Positions 25,325 to 35,243 of a stretch of 64,000 nucleotides of DNA are shown here, piece by piece (within the stretch, counting starts at the first letter, position 1; each line of letters starts with the position of its first letter). The stretch covers positions 1 to 64,000 of the forward strand of contig JBGCFQ010000018.1 in NCBI GenBank assembly GCA_045106985.1, in the 5' to 3' direction. The position numbers were made by a program, and so were the translations under genes. Under the pieces are notes generated by a model, which saw only the letters and a program-made list of their open reading frames with translations, had not been told where the DNA came from and made no database searches. The stretch comes from JAUIET01 sp045106985 (GTDB taxonomy: Bacteria; Pseudomonadota; Gammaproteobacteria; Pseudomonadales; JAUIET01).

Positions 25325-27205
25325 ATGAATAGGGGAAAGGATGATCTGTTTGTGAAACACATTATAGGTTTAGCCGCTATTGTGAACCTGGCACTAAGTG
25401 CAATGTTTTCACATTCAGTGGACGCAGAGACGCTCAACCAATTTTTTAGCAAACACGCGGTTCGGGTAGAAACCAGAAGTTCTGATGCGAGGGACGTTAA
25501 AGTTGCAAGTGGCTTTCTGTATGGAGATGAGGGGCATGTTGTTACCTCTTTACACGCTGTGCCTCGTGGGTGGCGTATTTTTGTAAAGTGCGGTGGTGTT
25601 ACTAAGGAAGCCAAGCCTGTGCGAGCTTTCAAAGACGCAGATCTGATTTTGCTTGAGACAATGCCTGAGCCAAATGGCTTCAATGGAACATGCGAGCCTC
25701 TGGGGTATGACCAAAGTGTTGATCCTCCTGGCGAGACGTCTAAGCTGCGAGCTTTTGGTTGGCATAACGGTGCTTTAAGCGGCACAAAAACGGATGAGTT
25801 TGAAAGACACGGCGTTGGAGAGGGGCAGTCTGAGACCATTGCTCATCTGGTTGCAGGAACCCCGCTGGAAAACATTAAGGCTATTGGAGTACCGGCTACT
25901 GATTTGGCCATTTACAAAGTCGGCAAGGGAATATTGCCCGGTCACTCTGGAGCCGCTGTTGTCAATCAAGAGCGCAAATTGATTGGCATTGCTGACGGTG
26001 GTTTGAATAGCGGCGCGTCTGGTTATAACTGGGTAATACCTGCTCTGAATTTACCTAAACTAATGCGCTCAGATCCGATCGAAGAGTCGCCATTTGATAA
26101 GTTAGCCGGTGTAAATCACTTCGCATCTGGCCTCGTTTCTAGCGGCAAAAAAACGGAGTTAGAATACAGGACTATAAAAGGGGAGAGCTTCAGATGGATA
26201 CTTAATAAGACCCTGCCGCTTTCAGTTCTGGCGGGCACATCAGATGATCCGGATGGCGTATTGGCCTTGTTGCAAACCTTTGGCGCGTTCGCTGGCAATC
26301 CCACGGCGGCGGAACTTTACTTTGACCTCTATGAGGAATCTAGCCACAACCTGATTCTAGCAGTACCTGCAGGCCAGGGACTTAAATACGGTGAGGTTCA
26401 AGGAAACCCCGGGTATTATCTTTTAGCATCTGACTCCGAAAGTGGAGCTGGCATTCAATACAAGAAAACTGATTGGTCCATCATAAAATCGTTAGATCCT
26501 AACGTTCATGTCTCGCCCAATAATTCGGCTTTTTTCCAGGAGTTAACCGCAGACTTAATAAGCAGTTGTAATGTTCCAGGTAAGAGAAGCTGCGAGCTGT
26601 TCGAGCCAGTTCTCAGAACTATTGATTTTGGTGACAACAGAAAAATTCTTAAATTGGGCTTGTTATCTCAGTATGCACAATCAAAAAGTTTTAAGTTAGA
26701 TTACTACAGTTACGCGATTGCTGGAGCCGATTTGGCTTTTCGGGCGTGGGCAGAAATAGTTCCTGCTAATCCGGAAAGCGGCCTGTTGCAGTGTATGCTA
26801 GAAATTCCAAGCGGTTGCAATAGCCCGCAACGAGCTCGCGAAGAATTGACGCAGTTGCTAGCAGTTCATTTGACTACATTTGCAAATTTAAGAAATGGGA
26901 CAAGCGAGCGCGTGGTCGAAGAGAGCTTTGATTATGACGCTAGCGCTGACAGTCCAGATACGATTCGAACGGGTTTTTTTGTCGGAGAAACTATGCTGTT
27001 TTACAACAGCCGCGGCAAAGTTTGGGACTGGAATGTGTCGGAGCAGCGAACCAATCTAGTCGGGGAGTACAAGAGAGAAGCAGGGTACGTGTTTCTTGAG
27101 GATGGGGAAGAGCAATTCAAGATCCCTATACAAGGAGGAGATTACTTTCGCTCCACAGACAAGCTGGCATGGAATTACGCTGGCTCATTGGAGCCCAGAC
27201 GATAA
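25325..27205 (+). CDS. Exported trypsin-like serine protease (paralogue 1)
   Basis: 626 residues. The signal peptide is hydrophobic (HIIGLAAIVNLALSAMF, ending SVDA). The chymotrypsin-fold triad is His77 (TSLHAVP), Asp106 (FKDADLILLE) and Ser208 in LPGHSGAAVV, where GHSG replaces the more common GNSG/GDSG. A conserved DGGLNSG..GYNWVIP follows. Residues 270-626 form a beta-rich domain shared only with the next gene, with paired Cys suggesting disulfides. Starts at ATG 25325 or GTG 25352 are both possible. It probably acts in the periplasm or outside, opposite the cytoplasmic caspase/CHAT pair. Third gene of the operon. Confidence 0.88.
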   Translation: MNRGKDDLFVKHIIGLAAIVNLALSAMFSHSVDAETLNQFFSKHAVRVETRSSDARDVKVASGFLYGDEGHVVTSLHAVPRGWRIFVKCGGVTKEAKPVRAFKDADLILLETMPEPNGFNGTCEPLGYDQSVDPPGETSKLRAFGWHNGALSGTKTDEFERHGVGEGQSETIAHLVAGTPLENIKAIGVPATDLAIYKVGKGILPGHSGAAVVNQERKLIGIADGGLNSGASGYNWVIPALNLPKLMRSDPIEESPFDKLAGVNHFASGLVSSGKKTELEYRTIKGESFRWILNKTLPLSVLAGTSDDPDGVLALLQTFGAFAGNPTAAELYFDLYEESSHNLILAVPAGQGLKYGEVQGNPGYYLLASDSESGAGIQYKKTDWSIIKSLDPNVHVSPNNSAFFQELTADLISSCNVPGKRSCELFEPVLRTIDFGDNRKILKLGLLSQYAQSKSFKLDYYSYAIAGADLAFRAWAEIVPANPESGLLQCMLEIPSGCNSPQRAREELTQLLAVHLTTFANLRNGTSERVVEESFDYDASADSPDTIRTGFFVGETMLFYNSRGKVWDWNVSEQRTNLVGEYKREAGYVFLEDGEEQFKIPIQGGDYFRSTDKLAWNYAGSLEPRR

Positions 27206-27214
27206 AACCTTGGT

Positions 27215-29128
27215 ATGATTTCTAGAAACACTGTAGGTCGGCATATGCGAATTGGTTCACTGAGCGTCACGTCTTCTATTGCGTGCATAATGTTGCTGCT
27301 GCTCTGTAGCGATTTAGGCATTGCTCAGATGAATTCAAAGTTGATTGAGGCGCGCTCAGCCCGCGTGGTTGTCTCTGGTACTGACGCGCAAGGTAAAGCA
27401 TGGTCGAAGGCATCAAGCGGCTTTCTCTGGCAAGGGAAGGACCAGATTGTCACCTCACTGCATGGTGTGCCAGCAGCCGACAAAATTGTAGTGTCTTGCC
27501 AGGGAGTTAGCAAGTTGGCTTCGGTTGCCGCAGTGCTACAAGAAGCGGATTTAATACTACTGAAAACGGCCAGTCCATTTGATTCCTGTGAAGCCTTCAA
27601 AAGCGCCAACATTAAAAAGCCGAATGAAGGCACCAAACTCTGGACATTTGGCTGGCACGCTGGTGCAAGAGGCGGTTCATCAAGACACTTCGAGAAAGGG
27701 TATGGTTCGCCAGAGACCCTAAAGTTCCTGGTCAGTGGTGCTGCATTAACCGCGCTGCAAACCTATAATATTCCTTCAACAGACCTCGATGTTTACTACG
27801 TGCAAGGCGGGCTACTGCCGGGCTACTCGGGCGGCCCGGTCGTTAATGCCAACATGCAATTAGTTGGTATTGTTGATGGTGGACTGAACAAAGGCACCAG
27901 TGATTACAACTGGGTCATACCGTCGAAGTATCTGAACCAGCTTGTCGCCAGCAAATCAAAATCCATTCCGGCCGAAGTGGCGAAAATGAGCGGCATACTT
28001 TTCTCAGCCAACACAGATGCTAGTGAGAAACCACCTATTGCGACATTCGCAACTGGCATTACTGAATCAAGCAACAGCAGCGTCATCAGTTACTCAGAGC
28101 TTGGAACAAGCTATGAGTGGGTGCATACCAAGACTCAGTCGTTGTATGAGCTAGGGTATTCCGCAGATGATGCAGAAGGTGTGGAGCAACTGCTGGTCGA
28201 TTTTTCGGCTGCTGCGGGACTTAGCGATGCGACGCAGCTTAGCTTTGACATATATGAAGAGCTTAATTTGGGTCTTGTGATAGCGGTTCCTGCGGGTCAG
28301 GGCTTGACCCTTCCTGCTGATCAGCAAGGACTTGTTTCAGACGCCAAGAACGTTGGTGGTAGCTACACAGGTATTCTGTTTCAACACGCAAATTGGACTG
28401 TAAGGAATGCCTACGATCAGGAGGTGCATCCGAGTGACGATAATTACTTTCAGGATTTCATTGCGGAGTTACTAATAAATTGCCATAAACCTGGTGAAAC
28501 GTATTGCCAGCTTGATGAGCCAACTGTTCGAATGATTAGCTTCGGGGCAGGCAACAAAATTTTGAAGCTAGGAATGACCACTTATAGCGTGGCCACACAA
28601 GCGGCGCTTAGCTATAGCTACTATAGTTTTGCCGTTAGGAATGGCGTTCCCTTTGGCGCACAAGCTCAACTGGATATTAGCAATAGTCCGACCGGTTTGT
28701 TCTACTGTTTCAACACACCAGATAGCCCCGTATGCACCAGTACTAGTTTGCCCAAGCTGCAGTTGTCTCAAATGATTGCCGTACACCTAACCAGTTTTGC
28801 TGGCCTAGAGAGCTCTGGCGAGCAAAAAATTGTGCAGCAACAGTTTGTTTATGACTCGAGCAAGGATTACGCTGATACCGTGCGTATTCCGTACTATGAA
28901 GAAAATCAAGGCGTAAGTGAGCTTCGCTTATACAATACTCGCGGAATTCAATGGAAATTGTATATTGATAACACCGAGCAAATACTGACTGAATACAAGG
29001 CAAGGGAAAATGGCTATGTATTTTTGCGCTACCAAGATCAGTATGTGTCGGTATACGTTGCTGGCGGTAAATACTACTTTGGAGTAGATGGCGGCGAGTG
29101 GAATGAAGCGGGAACTTTACATCGCTAA
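27215..29128 (+). CDS. Exported trypsin-like serine protease (paralogue 2)
   Basis: 637 residues. The signal peptide spans about residues 12-38 (CIMLLLLCSDLGIAQ). The triad is His83 (TSLHGVP), Asp112 (LQEADLILLK) and Ser205 in LPGYSGGPVV. It aligns with the preceding gene over its full length, including GWHAGARGG, DGGLNKGTSDYNWVIP, the DAEGVEQLL block, IAVPAGQGL and the C-terminal YVFL..., so the pair arose by tandem duplication. They have diverged enough to suggest different targets. It is the last gene of the operon, 9 bases after paralogue 1. No clear terminator was found in the 158 bases that follow. Confidence 0.88.
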   Translation: MISRNTVGRHMRIGSLSVTSSIACIMLLLLCSDLGIAQMNSKLIEARSARVVVSGTDAQGKAWSKASSGFLWQGKDQIVTSLHGVPAADKIVVSCQGVSKLASVAAVLQEADLILLKTASPFDSCEAFKSANIKKPNEGTKLWTFGWHAGARGGSSRHFEKGYGSPETLKFLVSGAALTALQTYNIPSTDLDVYYVQGGLLPGYSGGPVVNANMQLVGIVDGGLNKGTSDYNWVIPSKYLNQLVASKSKSIPAEVAKMSGILFSANTDASEKPPIATFATGITESSNSSVISYSELGTSYEWVHTKTQSLYELGYSADDAEGVEQLLVDFSAAAGLSDATQLSFDIYEELNLGLVIAVPAGQGLTLPADQQGLVSDAKNVGGSYTGILFQHANWTVRNAYDQEVHPSDDNYFQDFIAELLINCHKPGETYCQLDEPTVRMISFGAGNKILKLGMTTYSVATQAALSYSYYSFAVRNGVPFGAQAQLDISNSPTGLFYCFNTPDSPVCTSTSLPKLQLSQMIAVHLTSFAGLESSGEQKIVQQQFVYDSSKDYADTVRIPYYEENQGVSELRLYNTRGIQWKLYIDNTEQILTEYKARENGYVFLRYQDQYVSVYVAGGKYYFGVDGGEWNEAGTLHR

Positions 29129-29286
29129 GAACGTTTTGGTAAAGCCCATAGTATTCGATTGTGCGCAGCCTGGGTTTTGAGTGCTTTTGTCCAAGAATAG
29201 TGGCGAGAATTTCTCAGCTTCCCTTACAATAGCTGTTTCTAGCGCAGGCTAGTGAATAAATAATTCAAACTATATGAGAGTGGTAA

Positions 29287-31188
29287 ATGATTGAGTTGTG
29301 TCGCATTGCGGTCGGGCTTCTAGTTTTAATGACACCAGGCGTTGTCTCAGCTGAAACTACCAATCAATTGTTGTTTGGCGACACCCACCTTCACACCTCA
29401 TACTCGTTTGACGCCTATTTAAACAAAAACCAAACGGCGGACCCGGACACAGCCTACCGATGGGCGAAAGGGGTCCCTGTTGTGCATGCTTACAATCGCG
29501 CCCGTGTTCAGCTGGAAACGCCACTGGATTTTCTGGTGGTTTCAGACCATGCAGAGTTGATGGGTGTTATACGGGCTATGAATTCCGGGACTGCAGACAC
29601 CGAAGATCTAGGCGTTATCGGCAATCTAAAGCGATGGTTCGCGGTTAAAGTGCTCAACAGGGCCATTGAAAGCGGTGAAGGGAGTGATGTATTCAATTCG
29701 ATATTGCCTGTAACAGCTGAAAACCCTGGCGGTGATCCGGTAGCCGACCCAGCCAACGAATTGGCCACTGGTACTTTTGGCGATACTCTGGCCACCGAGA
29801 CCAATGCTTGGCATGAAATTGTCGATGCTGCCGAGCGGCATAACACACCGGGCGAGTTCACCACTTTCATCGGTTGGGAGTGGAGTTCTATCCCAACGGG
29901 CGCCAACTTACATCGAATAGTATTTACACCAGACGGTGGCGATGAGGCGAAGCAGTTTGTTCCCTACGGCTCTGACCAAAGTCAGTACCCTGAAGATTTA
30001 TGGCAGTGGCTTGAAGACACTCAAGCGAAAACGGGCGCGCGCTTTATCGCTATGCCGCACAACTCAAATATTTCTAAAGGCTATATGTTCGCCGATACCA
30101 CCCTTAAGGGCGAGGACATCAGCGCTGAATATGCTCGCCGTCGCTTACAGTGGGAGCCAGTGTCTGAGGTGACGCAGATCAAGGGCGATTCTGAAACGCA
30201 TCCGTCGGTTTCTCCCGAGGACGAGTTTGCCGACTTTGAAACGTATACCCATTATATTCAGCAAGGCTCAGAAAAATACGCACCTAAAGCGGCTGACTAT
30301 GCACGCTCTGCGCTACGTTTGGGCTTAGAGTTAGAACAAAAGATTGGAGCCAACCCCTATCAGTTTGGCATGATCGGATCTACCGATTCGCATTCGGGCC
30401 TTGCCTCTGCAGAGGAGCATAATTTCTGGGGTAAATTCGCGCGCGACTCAACCCCTGAGACAAAGATCAGCAAAGATGCCATTGGCGGTAGCGACGGTGG
30501 TCGTAATGTCACTGGCTGGGATATGTCAGCTTCGGGATTGGCTGCCGTGTGGGCAAAAGAAAATACTCGAGAGGAAATCTTTGCAGCGTTCCAACGTAAG
30601 GAAGTCTACGCCACCACCGGTACACGTCTTCAGGTTCGTGTATTTGGCGGTTGGAATTTTTCGACGGAGGCTTTGGAGTCTACAGACTTCGCATCCGTTG
30701 GATACGCTAACGGAGTGCCCATGGGCGGCAGTCTCGAGTCTGCTAAGCGGCCTGAAGAGCAGGACGCACCACAAATGATGATACAGGCTCTCAAGGATCC
30801 TAAGAATGCAAATATCGATCGTATGCAGGTTGTTAAGGGCTGGGTAGATCAACATGGCAAAACTTTTGAGCGCGTATACAACGTGGCATGGTCGGGCGAT
30901 CGCCAACTTGATGCCGATGGCAGGCTCCCTGCTGTGGGTAATACTGTGGACCTTGCCAGTGGCCGCTTTGAAAACACCATAGGTGAGGAGCAATTAGCGA
31001 CTGTCTGGACCGATCCCGATTTTAACGCCAAGCATTCTGCGTTTTATTATGTGCGTGTTCTGCAAATTCCAACACCGCGACATTCGCTGCTTGATGGCTT
31101 AGCTTTGCAAAGTGGTGTGCCTGAGCAAGGCCCCGCCACAATTCAGGAGCGAGCTTATACCTCACCCATTTGGTACTCCGCTCCTTAG
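29287..31188 (+). CDS. DUF3604 family exported protein (PHP-like metal hydrolase)
   Basis: 633 residues with a signal peptide (IAVGLLVLMTPGVVSA). The N-terminus has the metal-binding GDTHLHTSYSFDA motif. Further His/Asp residues follow in VVSDHAELMG, AMPHNSNIS and GSTDSHSG, which is the PHP-type arrangement. DUF3604 proteins are widespread in marine bacteria and their substrate is not known. The 158 bases before it separate it from the protease operon, so independent expression is likely. It converges on the broken amidohydrolase with 25 bases between. Confidence 0.87.
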   Translation: MIELCRIAVGLLVLMTPGVVSAETTNQLLFGDTHLHTSYSFDAYLNKNQTADPDTAYRWAKGVPVVHAYNRARVQLETPLDFLVVSDHAELMGVIRAMNSGTADTEDLGVIGNLKRWFAVKVLNRAIESGEGSDVFNSILPVTAENPGGDPVADPANELATGTFGDTLATETNAWHEIVDAAERHNTPGEFTTFIGWEWSSIPTGANLHRIVFTPDGGDEAKQFVPYGSDQSQYPEDLWQWLEDTQAKTGARFIAMPHNSNISKGYMFADTTLKGEDISAEYARRRLQWEPVSEVTQIKGDSETHPSVSPEDEFADFETYTHYIQQGSEKYAPKAADYARSALRLGLELEQKIGANPYQFGMIGSTDSHSGLASAEEHNFWGKFARDSTPETKISKDAIGGSDGGRNVTGWDMSASGLAAVWAKENTREEIFAAFQRKEVYATTGTRLQVRVFGGWNFSTEALESTDFASVGYANGVPMGGSLESAKRPEEQDAPQMMIQALKDPKNANIDRMQVVKGWVDQHGKTFERVYNVAWSGDRQLDADGRLPAVGNTVDLASGRFENTIGEEQLATVWTDPDFNAKHSAFYYVRVLQIPTPRHSLLDGLALQSGVPEQGPATIQERAYTSPIWYSAP

Positions 31189-31213
31189 GCACCTTTATCA
31201 CCTTTAGAGCACC

Positions 31214-32887
31214 TTATGCAGAATAGGCTACTCTGCCATTCAGCACAGTGTGTGCGACCGCGATGTCTTTGATTTCATCGGCTGCCACTGTGAACGGATC
31301 GTCCGCTAACACGGTAATATCAGCCAGCTTACCCGGCGTTAGCGAGCCTTTGGTATGTTCTTCGAAAGACGCGTAAGCGCCATTCATCGTGCATATTTTC
31401 ATCGCCTCAGCTACAGAGATCTTTTGATTCGCGCCCCACACGTTTCCTGCGGGATCCTTGCGCGTCACCATACTTTGCAAGGCCATCATTGGTTCATAAG
31501 GCCCGGGGGTGTAGTCGGAAGCAGGCGCTACCGGAATGCCATAATCAAGAAACGATCGGTGGGCGAACATGCTCTCCATTTTTTCATGGCCATACTCATG
31601 CCATTTCTCCCCATGGTAGTGCGCATAAGTATAAAAAGGGGCGGGAATCGTGCCGGTGTTTTTGATTCGCTTTAATAGATCGGGCGTAACTAGGCTGCAG
31701 TGCTCAATACGAAAACGCGGATTCTCACCTTGCCAGTTTGCGAGCACTCGTTCGTAGGCTTTTAGCACCATGTCGATGGTAACGTCGCCATTGGCATGAA
31801 TGCCGACTCTAAAGCCGTGTGCAACGGCATCATCCACCGCGGCGTTTATCTCTGCCTGGTTCATGGTCAGAATGCCATAGTCGTTTGGCCTATCTGCAAA
31901 CGGCGTACTCATTCGCATGGTTCGCTCAGAGGCGGAACCGTCGGCGGCGAACTTAACCGCACCAACATTCAGCATTGCGTCGCCAAAACCGGAGCGAATG
32001 CCCGCTGCCTTCATTAGTTCGTACATGTTACCGTAAGGCATAAAGGAGACACGGCAATTAAGTTCATTCGCGGCATAGGCATCTTGATAGGCTTACCACT
32101 CTTGTTCCTGGCCATAAGCCTCGGTTGTGGAGGTTAGGCCCGAACTAAGCATTCTCTGACTTATCAGGCGCACATTCTCTTGATTAGCCGCACGATCAAT
32201 CGCTGGCCATATCCCTGAGGCCTCAAAAATGTCCATGCCTTTTTCAGCTATACGCCCGGTGAACTGTCCTGCTTCACGATAGTAAGCGCCGCCTTTTGGG
32301 TCAGGAGTGCTAACAGTCAGGCCAGCCACTTCAAATGCCTTACTATTGACCACACCTGTATGCCCACCTCTGTGGCGCAGTAGTATAGGGTGCGCTGTGC
32401 TCACGGCGTCCAGATCGGTTTTGTTAACGGCTCTACCATCGGCGAATTTAGTGTCGTCGTACATATGCCCTTGCACCCAGTGCCCTGCCGGCGTGCTGGC
32501 GACCTTTGTGCGTAATGCCGCTTGAACTTCAGCAATACTGCGGTAGTCCACATTAACGCTCACGGCTTCATTGGCCATCAATGGATGTGAGTGGGCATCA
32601 ATAAAGCCAGGCGTTACGGTCATGCCTCGCGTGTCCACTACTCGTGTGTTTTTAGACACTAAGGGCTTGATATCCGCCGCCGAGCCTACAGCAAGTATAC
32701 GATTGCCACTGATGGCTATCGCTTTCACTTTGCTCAATGAGGGGGCCATCGTATGAAATGTGCCACCGCTTAACACGAGGTCTGCATGACCAATATGAGG
32801 TTTTGCGAAACCCAGTGAAGGAAATAGTGCGGCGGCACCAAGGTGAGCCGTGCCACGAAGAAAATGTCGTCTTGATGCGTTGCGCAT
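31214..32887 (-). pseudogene. YtcJ-type amidohydrolase interrupted by an in-frame TAA
   Basis: A twin-arginine signal (SRRHFLRGTAHLGAAALF) leads into an amidohydrolase with DAHSHPLMANE metal ligands in the N-terminal 264 codons. TAA at 32095-32093 stops the frame after QEQEW. The same frame continues without a shift as AYQDAYAANEL and into a normal C-terminal half with IHANGDVTID, IEHCSLV, ASDYTPGP and GKLADITVL. One C-to-T change (CAA Gln to TAA) would explain it. The remaining sequence shows no further decay, so the mutation is recent or a sequencing error. Intact, it would be an exported metal-dependent amidohydrolase of about 557 residues. Confidence 0.85.
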
Positions 32888-33096
32888 ATGGGGCTCCAGC
32901 CGTGAATCAATCTAGACACCGAATTTTGAAATCGGCGCTTAGCTTTTGCACTACAGTATACCGGATACGGGTATTGAGCTGGGCGTCCATGCAATTGAGC
33001 TAATGAACGCTCTTAAGTACTTGTTTAGCGAGGCCCAGAACTAGTAACCTTCACCCTGAACATCTATAAGTAAATCCACTAAGCAAGCATCACTAC

Positions 33097-34359
33097 ATGG
33101 CAAATACTCGAGCTCTAGAATGGGAGGATGACGTCGAAACGCCATCGTCTGAAAACGGAAAGGGCAAGCGCCACCTTTTAGCCATAGGCATAGACAAATA
33201 TCACGAGTGCGCGCAGCTGCATAACGCTGTAAAAGACGCTGTCGATATTACGGAGGTGCTTGAGTCTCAGTACGGTTTCGAAGCAAGTGATGTAAACCTT
33301 TTGACCAATGAAGAGGCAACTGAGGAAAGGATATTTGACGAGTTTCGAAAGTTAGTGCAGAAGGTTCAGCCTGAAGATAATGTGGTGATATTCTTCAGTG
33401 GCCATGGTCACTACGACCACGACTTCAAGCAGGGTTACTGGATTCCCGTGGATGCCAAGGAAGGCAATATCGGAGACTACATTCCTAATTCTGAAATTTC
33501 TAACACCATTCGCGCCATACCCTCACTGCACACTTTTATGATCGCTGATGCCTGTTTTTCTGGCAGCTTGTTTGGCGAATCCCGGTCAGTTACCGCTAAG
33601 CGCGACAGCTCAAGTTACCATCATCGCGTTGCCGCAATTCCGTCTCGCTGGGGTTTGGCGTCCGGGCGTAATGAGGTTGTTGCCGACGGTGAACCCGGAA
33701 AGAACAGCCCTTTTAGCGAGAGTCTAATTTACTTTTTAAAAAATCAGGACGAAACCTCCTTTTCGGTTTCCGAGCTGGTGCAATATGTTAAGACGGTGAC
33801 GAGTAATAACGCCGATCAAACGCCGATCGGTTCGCCGTTACGGCACGTAGGAGATAAAGGCGGCGAGTTTGTATTTGTGCCAAACTCTGTCAGAGAGAAG
33901 CAGCCGCAGCAGGCGAAAACCCAGGCCGATAGCCAAGCTAATAGGCAAAGTGGGGGTCACGCTTCAGCGAATCTTCATCACAAGCGGGAACAAAATTGGC
34001 CACTGGCGTGGCTGCAGGAAAACTCACGGACACTCAGTCTTGTAGTGCTCAGTTCGATTTTTTTCGGGCTATGGGACGCAAAAATGTTGGTCTACGTGCC
34101 GCTAACATTACTCGGCATAATGGGATGCTGCGCATTGTACGATCTTCACGGGTCTATCAAGCGCAATTTCACGTTTGCCGCACTAACGACCGCCAGTATG
34201 GGCTACTCAATTTACTATTGGGATAAGTTGGCCACCAGTGTCGGTGACGGCGATAAGTGGTTTAACAATCATAAAGTACTGGTGTTTTTCTTAGGCGCTC
34301 TGTGCCTCATAGGCTTCTTGCATTTCTTTCTGGGTAAAAACGAGAGCAGGAATAGCTGA
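33097..34359 (+). CDS. Membrane-bound caspase-like (C14) peptidase
   Basis: 420 residues. The caspase domain (about 25-265) has HLLAIGIDKYHE, catalytic His103 in FFSGHGHYDH and Cys153 in IADACFSGSL. A Gln/Ser/Asn-rich linker follows, then three or four hydrophobic helices (LSLVVLSSIFFGLW, MLVYVPLTLLGIMGCCALY, NFTFAALTTASMGYSIYYW, VLVFFLGALCLIGFLHFFL). The protease would face the cytoplasm from the inner membrane. It lies alone between the amidohydrolase and an enoyl-CoA hydratase, but only 4 kb from the caspase/CHAT/protease operon, so the two may belong to one system. Its upstream ribosome site is weak. Confidence 0.9.
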   Translation: MANTRALEWEDDVETPSSENGKGKRHLLAIGIDKYHECAQLHNAVKDAVDITEVLESQYGFEASDVNLLTNEEATEERIFDEFRKLVQKVQPEDNVVIFFSGHGHYDHDFKQGYWIPVDAKEGNIGDYIPNSEISNTIRAIPSLHTFMIADACFSGSLFGESRSVTAKRDSSSYHHRVAAIPSRWGLASGRNEVVADGEPGKNSPFSESLIYFLKNQDETSFSVSELVQYVKTVTSNNADQTPIGSPLRHVGDKGGEFVFVPNSVREKQPQQAKTQADSQANRQSGGHASANLHHKREQNWPLAWLQENSRTLSLVVLSSIFFGLWDAKMLVYVPLTLLGIMGCCALYDLHGSIKRNFTFAALTTASMGYSIYYWDKLATSVGDGDKWFNNHKVLVFFLGALCLIGFLHFFLGKNESRNS

Positions 34360-34442
34360 TTCAGAGCGTTGCTTTCCACACCTGACGCCACCCTGACTCC
34401 GTGATAGCATGGCAATAAATAACATAGTGAAAGCGAAATACA

Positions 34443-35243
34443 ATGTCTATTGAGCCAGTACTCTTAGTCGAAAAGCGCGGTGAAGTTGATTGGGTTAGTT
34501 TGAATCGTCCCGACAAACTCAATGCATTCAATGAAGAGCTAGTAAGTTCCTTGTTTGATTACTTTAATGGATTGGCCAGTGATGACAGCGTGCGCGTTGT
34601 TGTTCTTAAAGCAAATGGCAGGGCATTTTGTGCTGGGCTGGATTTCAGCCCCGATGCCTTTAGTACAAACGAACGTACGCCAAACAGAATTTTGTCTCTA
34701 CAAAAGAAAATTGCCGACATATACCGCGCCATGCGTCGCTGTCCTCAGCCAATCATAGCGTTAGTTCAGGGCGCGGCCTGTGGTGGTGGATTCAGTTTGG
34801 CCTTGGCGTCTGATATTCGTATTGCTGGCGAGTCTGCAAAGATGAATGCGGCCTACATAACCATTGGTTTAACGGGCTGTGACATGGGCTCTAGCTACTT
34901 TTTGCCAAGGCTGGTAGGTACATCTGTAGCGTCGGAGTTGTTGCTCACTGGGCGGTTTATAGAAGCACCAAGGGCGCTCGCCGTGAACCTGGTGTCGCAG
35001 GTCGTTCCCGACGTTGAACTGGATGACGCGGCGCAAAACTTTGTTGACGATATGCTACGCACCAACCCCTTAGGTTTAAGGTTAACCAAGGATGGCTTGA
35101 ATCTAGGTGTTGACGCTAATAGCTTGGATGCAGCGATGGCCGTAGAAGATAGGCAACAAACACTGTTGGCTCTGACCGAAGATTCGCAGGAAGGCGCAAG
35201 TGCGTTCTTTGCCAAGCGCGCGCCCAACTTCAAGAATCGTTAA
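34443..35243 (+). CDS. Enoyl-CoA hydratase/isomerase family protein
   Basis: 266 residues, crotonase fold. The CoA-binding and oxyanion segments are GRAFCAGLDFS and VQGAACGGGFSLALASD, and AAYITIGLTGCDMGSSYFLPRLVG matches the region with catalytic Glu positions in classical hydratases. Here the first Glu is replaced within TIGLTGCD, so isomerase or hydrolase activity should be considered. It opens the catabolic half of the window. Its last four bases overlap the convergent neighbour. Confidence 0.9.
   Translation: MSIEPVLLVEKRGEVDWVSLNRPDKLNAFNEELVSSLFDYFNGLASDDSVRVVVLKANGRAFCAGLDFSPDAFSTNERTPNRILSLQKKIADIYRAMRRCPQPIIALVQGAACGGGFSLALASDIRIAGESAKMNAAYITIGLTGCDMGSSYFLPRLVGTSVASELLLTGRFIEAPRALAVNLVSQVVPDVELDDAAQNFVDDMLRTNPLGLRLTKDGLNLGVDANSLDAAMAVEDRQQTLLALTEDSQEGASAFFAKRAPNFKNR

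Noticed and set aside
32093..32095. Recoded stop in the amidohydrolase
   Set aside because: The codon is TAA, which is not used for selenocysteine or pyrrolysine, and it falls in a non-catalytic position. A nonsense mutation is simpler.
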